Assembly: GCA_003218785.1 (NCBI GenBank)
Contig: QHOM01000121.1
Span: 1 to 13,460 of the forward strand
Origin: Verrucomicrobiota bacterium
Lineage (GTDB): Bacteria; Verrucomicrobiota; Verrucomicrobiia; Chthoniobacterales; UBA10450
Length of the DNA stretch: 13,460 nucleotides
Direction: 5' to 3'
This document shows positions 1-5,912 of this stretch, piece after piece (within the stretch, counting starts at the first letter, position 1; each line of letters opens with the position of its first letter). A model generated the notes under the pieces. It did no database searches. It was not told the origin of the DNA and was given only the letters and a program-made list of their open reading frames with translations. The position numbers and the translations under genes were made by a program.

Positions 1-177
1 CAGCATTACGAGACGTGCGTACCAAATTCGCTGCGCGTTTCTATATCTGGCGGTTTCGAAAATGCGGTGCGCGACCGCGGGACGTGCGAGTTGATTCTGT
101 CCGCGTTGTTTGCACGAGATTGTAATGAAATAGTGCGCTTTACTCGGATCGACCCACAGCGGTACGCGACGTGGTAA
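1..177 (+). CDS. C-terminal fragment of an unrecognised protein (5' end outside window)
   Basis: Frame 1 is open from the first base for 58 codons and ends at TAA (175-177). The peptide has ordinary protein composition and ends in ...RIDPQRYATW. I recognise no motif and assign no function. An open run of this length could arise by chance, so support is moderate. It would converge on the minus-strand hydrolase gene, with the palindrome at 205-259 between the two stop codons. Confidence 0.4.
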   Translation, partial: QHYETCVPNSLRVSISGGFENAVRDRGTCELILSALFARDCNEIVRFTRIDPQRYATW

Positions 178-204
178 TCGTCGACGTGTTGGCAGCTTCA
201 TTGC

Positions 205-259
205 GGTAGGGACGTTCGCGCTGCGACGTCCGCGGACAGCGCAGCGCGCTGTCCCTACC
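205..259. repeat. Solo REP/BIME-type composite palindrome (GGTAGGGAC type)
   Basis: The ends form a perfect 9-bp inverted repeat, GGTAGGGAC (205-213) and GTCCCTACC (251-259). Inside are two hairpins. The left one pairs GACGT (211-215) with ACGTC (226-230), extended by CGC/GCG. The right one is a perfect 9-bp stem, GGACAGCGC (234-242) with GCGCTGTCC (246-254) and a 3-nt loop. Read inward from either end, GTAG precedes the hairpin, as in REP sequences. No transposase is adjacent. It lies between two convergent genes, where it could also act in transcript termination or stability. Confidence 0.75.
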
Positions 260-264
260 AATTT

Positions 265-1053
265 TCACAGCTCGGTGAGCAGTTTTTTCCAGCGCGTCCA
301 GGCCTCGTCACGCGCTTTTTTGTCGCCTTCGCGAAAATTTGGGTTGCTCGGCTCACCCGAACGCATAAAGCCGTGACCGGCGCCTTTGTAGATCACCGGC
401 TCATATTTTTTGCCAGCTACTTTCATTAACTCTTCCGCTTTGGGAATATCGGCGTTTACCCGCTCATCATTCTCGCCATAGAAACCGTAAACCGGACACG
501 AAATGTTCGCGACTTGCTCCGGCAACTCTGGCGGCGCGCCGTAAAATGAATAAGCCGCTTTCAATTTCGAGTTCATGTTCGCGTACATGAACGCCCATCC
601 CCCGCCCCGGCAAAATCCACAAACAGCAAGAGTGCCGTTGAACGCCGGAATTTTGAGCGCGTAATCGGCGGTCGCGTCGAGAACCGTTTTGACCTGTTCT
701 TGCGTCACCGCCATCATCGCTTTGCGCGCTCCATCGGCATCTTCAAACTTTTGGCCATTGAGAAAGTCGGGCGCAATCGCGATGACGCCATTCTCAGCCA
801 GCTCATCACACATGCTGCGAACCCAATCGGTCAGGCCAAAAATTTCCTGAATGACCAGCACCGCCGGCGCTTTGTCTTTACGCTCCGGATAAACGACGAA
901 CGCTTTGATCGTGCGGTCGCCCGATTTGATATCGAACCATTCGCCGTGACGCGGTGAACTGTTCAGACGTTCTTTACCAAAATCCTTGAATTCCTGCGCT
1001 GGAATCGATGATGCGAGGCAAGCAAACGCAACCGCGAACAAAAGATGTTTCAT
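265..1053 (-). CDS. Secreted dienelactone hydrolase family protein
   Basis: A 262-residue alpha/beta hydrolase of the dienelactone hydrolase (DLH) family. The N-terminus is a signal peptide (about residues 1-19, ending SIPAQ), so the enzyme is probably exported. The DLH landmarks are present: the QEIFGL strand with Glu70, the nucleophile elbow GFCRGG with Cys148, Asp196 in FYGENDERV, and His227 in GAGHGFM, giving a complete Cys-Asp-His triad. The substrate cannot be read from sequence, and most periplasmic relatives have no assigned one. It starts 28 bp downstream of the DoxX stop on the same strand, so the two may be co-transcribed. Confidence 0.9.
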   Translation of the reverse strand: MKHLLFAVAFACLASSIPAQEFKDFGKERLNSSPRHGEWFDIKSGDRTIKAFVVYPERKDKAPAVLVIQEIFGLTDWVRSMCDELAENGVIAIAPDFLNGQKFEDADGARKAMMAVTQEQVKTVLDATADYALKIPAFNGTLAVCGFCRGGGWAFMYANMNSKLKAAYSFYGAPPELPEQVANISCPVYGFYGENDERVNADIPKAEELMKVAGKKYEPVIYKGAGHGFMRSGEPSNPNFREGDKKARDEAWTRWKKLLTEL

Positions 1054-1081
1054 TGAATGACGATGTCTCTCCTGGCTTTAG

Positions 1082-1531
1082 CTACACGACCGAAGGCGTT
1101 ACCGTCGTCGATTTTCGACAAAAAATTGCGTCAAGACTCCAACGGCCGGCACCGTAGAAGAACACGAAGAAAAATACCCAGCAATAAAACACGGCGAGCT
1201 CGCCCTTGTTGGAAAACTGGGGACCGGCGCTGGCAATCGGAAAGAACTTCGCCATCGGTGTCGTAGCATTTGCCACATGGATCATGAAATAGGCGACGGC
1301 CATTTCGCCACTGCAGATGAACGCGCTAAGACGCGTAAACAGACCAAACGCAATCAGAAATCCACCAATAAGTTGGATCCAGCCGCCGGTCTGTGTGAAC
1401 GCATTATTCGAGCCGGGCATACCACCAAACATGCCTAACACCAACTGGCCACCATGGCTGGCAAACATCAAGCCGACGATTAGTCGCATCAGACAATAGA
1501 CCGGATCCGTGAATCGATTAAGAGAGTTCAT
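1082..1531 (-). CDS. DoxX family integral membrane protein
   Basis: A 149-residue hydrophobic protein with about four membrane segments (roughly residues 10-34, 48-68, 72-92 and 110-128). The N-terminal pattern RLIVGLMFASHGGQ is typical of DoxX/SURF4-like proteins. DoxX relatives are inner-membrane proteins of generally unclear function, some linked to redox or thiol stress. The ATG at 1529-1531 is the first start, and a short palindrome lies just upstream of it. It precedes the dienelactone-hydrolase-like gene with a 28-bp gap, which suggests an operon. Confidence 0.85.
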   Translation of the reverse strand: MNSLNRFTDPVYCLMRLIVGLMFASHGGQLVLGMFGGMPGSNNAFTQTGGWIQLIGGFLIAFGLFTRLSAFICSGEMAVAYFMIHVANATTPMAKFFPIASAGPQFSNKGELAVFYCWVFFFVFFYGAGRWSLDAIFCRKSTTVTPSVV

Positions 1532-1534
1532 GGC

Positions 1535-1549
1535 CGTTCAGGCTGAACG
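1535..1549. promoter_or_regulatory. Perfect palindrome immediately upstream of the DoxX start
   Basis: CGTTCAG and CTGAACG form a perfect 7-bp inverted repeat around one central base. It ends 3 bp before the DoxX ATG, where a ribosome-binding site would be. It could be a repressor operator or a hairpin limiting translation. No regulator gene is next to it, so this is only a candidate. Confidence 0.25.
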
Positions 1550-1627
1550 ATCTCGATCTGATCTGTCAAGAAAATGAGGAACGGCTTCGCCACGTTAAAT
1601 CGTCAAACCGGTTGGATGGTTAAATCG

Positions 1628-2086
1628 CTAACCAGCTTCGATCCGCCAATCGCCCAATGATTTCATAAGCGGGATCGTGGTGATTTCGAGATAACGAGCA
1701 GGCCGCGAGCGATCACGGTTCACGTGCCGATGCCATGTGTGGATTGGCGTGCAGAACAAATCGCCTGCCTGCCAATCGATGCGCTTTTCTGTGTTATCGC
1801 TCGCGCGTACCTCGGAGTAGCCGTCGCCGAAAATCACATAGAAAAATGCCTCGCATGTGTGGCGATGAGTGGGCGTCGCGCCTCCTGGTGGTATCTCGCT
1901 TATATGAGCCTCGAGATTCTTGATATCGGGGAAAACAAAATACGCCGCCGTATTTCCACGGTCTGCACGCGCATGAACTGAGTGCTGAGGCAGATTCCTG
2001 ACCAAAAGCCCCTGATCGGCCGGATAACTGAACGTCTTAATAAAAGCGTCAAGCGCTGTGGTGAGATCTGGTTCTTTCTCCTTCAC
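1628..2086 (-). CDS. Single-domain cupin protein
   Basis: A 152-residue protein with one cupin barrel. Motif 1 is THRHTCEAFFYVIFGDG, with likely metal ligands His74, His76 and Glu79. Motif 2 is GDLFCTPIHTWHRHVN, with His119 as the probable fourth ligand. The spacing HxHxxE is shorter than the textbook HxHx3-4E. The start is GTG (2084-2086), and its GTGA overlaps the ku TGA stop, so translation is probably coupled to ku. Cupins of this kind are often metal-dependent dioxygenases or small-molecule sensors. The substrate is unknown and a role in DNA repair is not implied by sequence. Confidence 0.85.
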   Translation of the reverse strand: MKEKEPDLTTALDAFIKTFSYPADQGLLVRNLPQHSVHARADRGNTAAYFVFPDIKNLEAHISEIPPGGATPTHRHTCEAFFYVIFGDGYSEVRASDNTEKRIDWQAGDLFCTPIHTWHRHVNRDRSRPARYLEITTIPLMKSLGDWRIEAG

Positions 2087-2922
2087 GCCGCTTTCTTGGC
2101 AGGGTGCTTCTGCTTCCTGCGTGATTTGGCTGTCGTCTTTTTCTTCGCGCCGGTTTGCTCCAAGCTTTTCTGCAATACGGAAACCAGATCGATCACTTTG
2201 GTTGGCTTGGGTGCTTTTCTGGGTTTCTCTTCAATCTCTTTTCCGCCAGCCCCTACTTTTTCTTCAATCACTTCCATCAACGCCTCGCGATAATCGTCAC
2301 GATATTTTTCGGGCTCCCACTTTGAGCTCATGCTGTCGATGAGTGATTTGGCCATGTTCATTTCGCGTTTTCCGACCTCCACCTTTTTTGGGACATGCAA
2401 TTTCTCAGTGTCTGCAAGCTCATCGGCAAAATGCATTAACTCGAGAACAAGCGCGCCGTCTTCGGGTTTTACACCGGCGAGATATTGGCGCGTCTTGATC
2501 ACAACCTTGGCGATGCCGACCCTGTTGCTGTCCTTTAACGCATCGCGCAAAAGCGCATACGCTTTGTCACCGCCTTTTTGCGGTTCAAGATAGTAGGGCT
2601 TATAAAAAAACATGGGATCGATTTCATCGACATCGACGAAGTCCTGAATATCGACCGTCTGGGTTGCTTCCAAATCGACGCGCTCAAAATCTTCGTCTTT
2701 CAGCACGACGTATTTTCCTTTTTCGTATTCGTAACCCTTCACGATCTGGTCCCAGGGAACTTCTTTGCCGTCCTTTTCGGCAACACGCTTGTAATTTACG
2801 GGACTCAAATCGCTCCTGCGCAGCAGACGAAACTTGAGTTCCTCGCGTCGTGTAGCGGGATAAAGAGCAATGGGAATATTAACCAGCCCGAAGCTGATAC
2901 TGCCTTTCCAGATTGCGCGCAT
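2083..2922 (-). CDS. ku: Ku protein, non-homologous end joining
   Basis: Bacterial Ku forms a homodimeric ring on double-strand DNA ends and recruits the ligase LigD. The protein begins MRAIWKGSISFGLVNIPI, the standard Ku N-terminus, so I place the start at the ATG 2920-2922. The frame stays open upstream to 2979, but that extension runs into a REP palindrome and adds 19 residues unlike Ku. The core spans about residues 1-230, including FYKPYYLEP and an HFADEL segment. The last 25 residues are lysine-rich (AKKKTTAKSRRK...), like the basic tails of other bacterial Ku proteins. Length is 279 residues, usual for the family. No ligD is in the window. The cupin gene overlaps its stop. Confidence 0.95.
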   Translation of the reverse strand: MRAIWKGSISFGLVNIPIALYPATRREELKFRLLRRSDLSPVNYKRVAEKDGKEVPWDQIVKGYEYEKGKYVVLKDEDFERVDLEATQTVDIQDFVDVDEIDPMFFYKPYYLEPQKGGDKAYALLRDALKDSNRVGIAKVVIKTRQYLAGVKPEDGALVLELMHFADELADTEKLHVPKKVEVGKREMNMAKSLIDSMSSKWEPEKYRDDYREALMEVIEEKVGAGGKEIEEKPRKAPKPTKVIDLVSVLQKSLEQTGAKKKTTAKSRRKQKHPAKKAA

Positions 2923-2963
2923 ACAAAATAATTTCGCATTACAGGTCGGCTCTGCGTGGATCA

Positions 2964-3060
2964 GGTAGGGGCGGTTCACCCGAACCGCCTTGAATTGTGC
3001 GTGGCCACTGTAGAGACAAGCCTGCGGCCCCCCGGGCGATTGAGGTCAATCGCCCCTACC
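2964..3060. repeat. BIME-type REP pair, left of RAYT 1 (GGTAGGGGC type)
   Basis: The outer ends are a perfect 10-bp inverted repeat, GGTAGGGGCG (2964-2973) and CGCCCCTACC (3051-3060). Two hairpins lie inside: GGCGGTTC/GAACCGCC (2970-2989, 4-nt loop) and GGGCGATTGA/TCAATCGCCC (3034-3055, a 10-bp complement with 2 central bases). Each hairpin carries GTAG at its 5' foot on the strand read inward from its end. The element sits upstream of ku and just beyond the RAYT 1 stop codon. Confidence 0.85.
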
Positions 3061-3086
3061 AGGTCCCTACGCCGCCAGTTCCGGTG

Positions 3087-3554
3087 TTACCGGAATCGTT
3101 GCAAGCCATTGAGGTCCGGGATCAATCTGTAACGCCAAGCGTCTTCGGCACCAACCAAACCGGCACGCACAGGATTCTGACAGATGTAAGCGAATTTCTC
3201 AGTCAAGCTCTCACCGTGGCGAAGCCGGTGATCGAAAAAATTACGTTGCCACGTTACTCCTGCGATCTTTGCCATGATTCTTTTATAATCGCGAATGAGC
3301 GAGCTAAGCGAGCTTTGTCCGTCGACGCCGATTAGCGCGTGCAAGTGATCGGGCATTATGAGCAGTAGAGTTAGGTTCCAACGTCCTCGCTCATGGTAAA
3401 TGCGGGCTGCGTCAACCAGGACAGAAGCCGTTTGCTCGCGGTAAAGTTGATTCAATCCGCGCTGTTGACAGCAAATCGTGACGAAATAAATGGCGCCGAA
3501 ACGTCCAGCAAAATGCGTCGTGTGATCGAGTTGTTTACGCACTGTACGTGGCAT
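3087..3554 (-). CDS. REP-associated tyrosine transposase (RAYT 1, Y1 HUH family)
   Basis: A 155-residue single-domain Y1 transposase. The HUH metal site is His70-Leu-His72 in IMPDHLHALI, and the nucleophile is probably Tyr123 in FAYICQNPVRAGLV, a signature of the RAYT group. FVTICCQQR near residue 24 is the usual first strand. RAYTs cut and rejoin single-stranded DNA at REP hairpins carrying a GTAG foot. The whole catalytic set is present, so the gene may be active. The TAA stop lies in the loop of a 7-bp hairpin (3079-3095, TTCCGGT/ACCGGAA) that has no T-tract. It is only 33-35% identical by eye to RAYT 2, outside the shared motifs. Confidence 0.92.
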   Translation of the reverse strand: MPRTVRKQLDHTTHFAGRFGAIYFVTICCQQRGLNQLYREQTASVLVDAARIYHERGRWNLTLLLIMPDHLHALIGVDGQSSLSSLIRDYKRIMAKIAGVTWQRNFFDHRLRHGESLTEKFAYICQNPVRAGLVGAEDAWRYRLIPDLNGLQRFR

Positions 3555-3574
3555 TTCCGAGATGATATCAAGGT

Positions 3575-3607
3575 CCCCGGGCGATCGAGGTCAATCGCCC
3601 CTACCAG
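3575..3607. repeat. Single REP hairpin, right of RAYT 1
   Basis: A 33-bp near-copy of 3030-3062 with one substitution. The hairpin GGGCGATCGA/TCAATCGCCC (3579-3600) has one mismatched pair (C3586/A3593). CCTACC follows, so the minus strand reads GGTAGGGGC into the hairpin. It begins 21 bp upstream of the RAYT 1 start and ends 6 bp from the ispH stop codon, so it may also shape the 3' end of the ispH transcript. Confidence 0.8.
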
Positions 3608-3612
3608 ATTCC

Positions 3613-4851
3613 TTACGCTGCGAGTTCGAGTTGCTGGCGCGAGATCCCGCGCAATTCAAAAAGGCGGATCAATGTCTCCTCGATCAAATTATTCGGGCAG
3701 GACGCGCCAGCGGTGATGCCAATGACAGTCGGCCCGTTCGGTAACCAAAAGTGTGAAACGACTTCGCGTTTCTCGTGCAAATTGTAGTGCTTGATCTCCG
3801 TGGCGGAAACCAACCGCGAGGCATTGAGTACAAAATAAGTCGGCAGCTTTTCCTCGCCCATCTCAGCGAGATGCGACGTGTTCGAGCTGTTGTAACCGCC
3901 GACGACAAGCAAAAGATCCATTTCGACGTTGAGCAACTCGCGCAACGCATCCTGTCGTTCTTGCGTCGCGCCGCAGATGGTGTCGAAGAATCGAAAGTTC
4001 TTCTCCGCCAGTTCAGGCCCATCTCGATCGATAACGGCCCGTTGAATTCGCCGCTGCACTTCCTCCGTTTCCCCGCGCAGCATGGTTGTTTGATTCGCTA
4101 CGCCGACGGTTTGCAGATGCACGTCGGGATCGAACCCGGGCGAATGCGCCCCCTTGAATCTTTCAAGGAACGCTTGCTTGTCGCCGCCGTGCCGGATGTA
4201 ATCGCAAACGTAATCGGTGTCTGCGAGCGTCAGAACGACGAGGTAATGTCCTTTGCCATCGCCAAGCGCGCGCGAACTGGTTGCCTTCGTCTCTTCGTGT
4301 GCGGCCTTGCCGTGAATGATGGAAGTAGCCGATTCGCTTGCATATTTACGGACCCGTTTCCAGACACTCATCACGTCACCGCAAGTCGTATCGACGATCT
4401 GGCAGCCGCGATCCTTGATCTGCTGTTGGATCGCCAGTTCCGTTCCGAACGCCGGCACGATCACCACGTCTTCCGGTCCGAGATCGGAAATATCCGCCTG
4501 CTTGTTCTTGCCGGTAAGGTTCCTGATACCTAACGAAGCGATCTGATGATTGACCTCTGGGTTATGAATGATTTCGCCGACAATAAAGAGCCGGCGATCC
4601 TGGAAAACTTTGCGCGCAGCATAAGCGAGATCAATCGCGCGCTCGACACCGTAACAAAAGCCAAATTGTTTCGCCAGGCGCACCGTCGTATCACCCACGG
4701 AAATAATCCCACCCGCGCGGCGCACCTTCTCGACAATGTCGCTACAATAGTGCGACTCGACTTGTTGCTGCACCGCAGCCATCACGTCGGGCGTGCGCAA
4801 ATTGACTTTCTCGCGTGCCGTTGTGCCGCTGGAAATAAGATTCGTGCTCAC
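3613..4851 (-). CDS. ispH: 4-hydroxy-3-methylbut-2-enyl diphosphate reductase, long (plant/cyanobacterial) type
   Basis: IspH is the last enzyme of the MEP isoprenoid pathway. It uses a 4Fe-4S cluster to reduce HMBPP to IPP and DMAPP. The three cluster cysteines are Cys66 (FGFCYGVERA), Cys157 (DTTCGD) and Cys293 (TICGAT). Substrate-binding features include His96 (IIHNP), the AAHEETKAT loop (His185, Glu187), the QTTM loop, SSNTSH near residues 322-327, and GASCP near 384. At 412 residues it is about 100 longer than the E. coli enzyme. The extra N-terminus (residues 1-60) resembles cyanobacterial and plastid IspH, which supports the GTG start at 4849-4851. It lies 34 bp downstream of the L,D-transpeptidase gene, a possible operon. 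Confidence 0.95.
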   Translation of the reverse strand: MSTNLISSGTTAREKVNLRTPDVMAAVQQQVESHYCSDIVEKVRRAGGIISVGDTTVRLAKQFGFCYGVERAIDLAYAARKVFQDRRLFIVGEIIHNPEVNHQIASLGIRNLTGKNKQADISDLGPEDVVIVPAFGTELAIQQQIKDRGCQIVDTTCGDVMSVWKRVRKYASESATSIIHGKAAHEETKATSSRALGDGKGHYLVVLTLADTDYVCDYIRHGGDKQAFLERFKGAHSPGFDPDVHLQTVGVANQTTMLRGETEEVQRRIQRAVIDRDGPELAEKNFRFFDTICGATQERQDALRELLNVEMDLLLVVGGYNSSNTSHLAEMGEEKLPTYFVLNASRLVSATEIKHYNLHEKREVVSHFWLPNGPTVIGITAGASCPNNLIEETLIRLFELRGISRQQLELAA

Positions 4852-4885
4852 AATTAAAGCGAGCGCAGCGCCCGCAGAATTAGGC

Positions 4886-5551
4886 TTACTGGAGAAGCGG
4901 CCCGCTCGGTTTCTCGAAAGCTGCCGACGTAATCATCAGGCTCGGACTCGGATCCGGCGTTTTCGAGTCATCCACGCGCTGCACTGTCGGCCCTAGCGTA
5001 GCATCTTCCGGCTGCGAATTGGCGATGTTCACAGGGGTCCCAATTTTCACCAGCGCGTAAAACTTCGGCGCGGCTTCGCCATGCAACCGAATACATCCAT
5101 GCGTACGCGGGTACGGATGCACAAAGCCCTGGTGAAAGCCATATGCTGGCGCGAATTCGCACCAATATCCCATCGGATAACCGACATAGCGTCCGGCCCC
5201 GCCGCCGGTCGAAGGGACAATGCGATTCCCCTGCACGCTAAACCCATACGAACCGGAGCGTTTCTGTTCCTGCTTTGCGTAAATCGTGAAATTTCCTTTT
5301 GGGGTTGGCTTGCCCGGGATGCCAACTGAAATGGCGGCAGCCATCAAACATCGGTCGCCTTCCATCACATATACATTCTGCTTGGAGAGCGAAACTCTCA
5401 CGCGTACCGCCGACGGATCGTGGGGACGATAAGCTGTCACATGGTACGGCTTGCCGGCAGTCACGCGCCCGGTTTGGCAACCAGTAAGCATCGAGAGTGC
5501 ACCGGTAACCCCCAGTAAAATGAATAAGGAAACATATCGCATACGTTCCAT
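4886..5551 (-). CDS. L,D-transpeptidase (YkuD domain) lipoprotein
   Basis: A cell-wall enzyme that forms 3-3 peptidoglycan cross-links or attaches proteins to peptidoglycan. From the ATG at 5551 (221 residues) the N-terminus is a lipoprotein signal with lipobox LTGC, lipidated Cys25. The YkuD catalytic motif is complete: His140 and His145 in FHQGFVHP, then RTHGCIRLHG with His151 and the nucleophile Cys153. PTPKGNFTI (about residue 83) is the typical TPxG strand of the fold. The frame is open further to a GTG at 5572, and another ATG lies at 5542. None has a strong ribosome-binding site, so the start is uncertain by about 10 residues. It precedes ispH on the same strand. Confidence 0.9.
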   Translation of the reverse strand: MERMRYVSLFILLGVTGALSMLTGCQTGRVTAGKPYHVTAYRPHDPSAVRVRVSLSKQNVYVMEGDRCLMAAAISVGIPGKPTPKGNFTIYAKQEQKRSGSYGFSVQGNRIVPSTGGGAGRYVGYPMGYWCEFAPAYGFHQGFVHPYPRTHGCIRLHGEAAPKFYALVKIGTPVNIANSQPEDATLGPTVQRVDDSKTPDPSPSLMITSAAFEKPSGPLLQ

Positions 5552-5912
5552 ACTGGAAAAGCTTCGTAGCACTTTGTCAACCGGCGGCGATGCAGAGGCG
5601 CCCGTGCCAAGCGCCTAGCGGTGGTTGTGCCAACCACCGAATTAAAAATCAGGCGTTTGACATAAACGCCGCTACAACGGAGGCGCCAGCGGGCCGCCCC
5701 GCTATTTTTTGCCTGTGGACGATTTTCTGTTTTTACCATTAAGACATTTTACATTTTTTGCTTGACAAGCTGGCAAGATTTTTTCAAAACTCCGGCCTTC
5801 ATCGAAAACCAGATCTGGATCGGGCAGAAGGCGCTTGTCCCGGCAGTTTCTTCCGCTGGTTTCAGATCTGCAGTGACAGAATTAAACCAGCCGGGGAGAG
5901 GTACCAATTGAT
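5552..5912. other. Divergent intergenic region between the L,D-transpeptidase and S74 repeat genes
   Basis: No gene was found in these 361 bases. The first third holds the palindromic element at 5591-5676. Next comes an AT-rich stretch (about 5700-5790) with a perfect TTGACA at 5762-5767 but no good -10 box at normal spacing. A 10-bp palindrome, CCAGATCTGG, lies at 5809-5818. GGAGAGG (5895-5901) is a plausible ribosome-binding site for the gene starting at 5913, though its 11-nt spacing is long. Promoters for both flanking genes should lie here. Confidence 0.6.
5591..5676. repeat. Solo REP/BIME-type composite palindrome (TGTAGAGGC-like)
   Basis: The ends are an imperfect inverted repeat, TGCAGAGGCG (5591-5600) against CGCCGCTACA (5667-5676), matching at 8 of 10 positions. 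Three hairpins lie within: AGGCGC/GCGCCT (5596-5616), a perfect 9-bp stem CGGTGGTTG/CAACCACCG (5619-5639, TGC loop), and GGCGTTT/AAACGCC (5652-5670). The right end read on the minus strand begins TGTAG before its hairpin. The termini resemble those around RAYT 2, suggesting a transposase-free, diverged copy of that family. Confidence 0.65.

Larger units (their letters stand above)
2964..3607 (-). mobile_element. RAYT 1 with flanking REP sequences (REPtron-like unit)
   Basis: The transposase gene (3087-3554) is bracketed by a 33-bp direct repeat, 3030-3062 and 3575-3607, identical except at one base (T3041 versus C3586). Each copy contains the REP hairpin. Left of the gene the REP is paired head to head with a second one; right of it a single REP is present. 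This is the standard layout of RAYT genes with cognate REPs, and it is inserted between ispH and ku. Confidence 0.7.

Noticed and set aside
2923..2979. Upstream start for Ku adding 19 residues
   Set aside because: The extra residues do not fit the Ku N-terminus, which begins at MRAIWKGS, and the extension enters the REP palindrome at 2964.
3079..3095. Intrinsic terminator for RAYT 1
   Set aside because: The 7-bp hairpin overlaps the stop codon but has no downstream T-tract on the minus strand.
3775..4533. 252-residue open frame on the plus strand opposite ispH
   Set aside because: It lies wholly inside the well-supported ispH gene on the other strand and has no recognisable motif.
5762..5790. 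Sigma-70 promoter for the S74 gene
   Set aside because: TTGACA is perfect but no acceptable -10 box occurs at 15-19 nt spacing.
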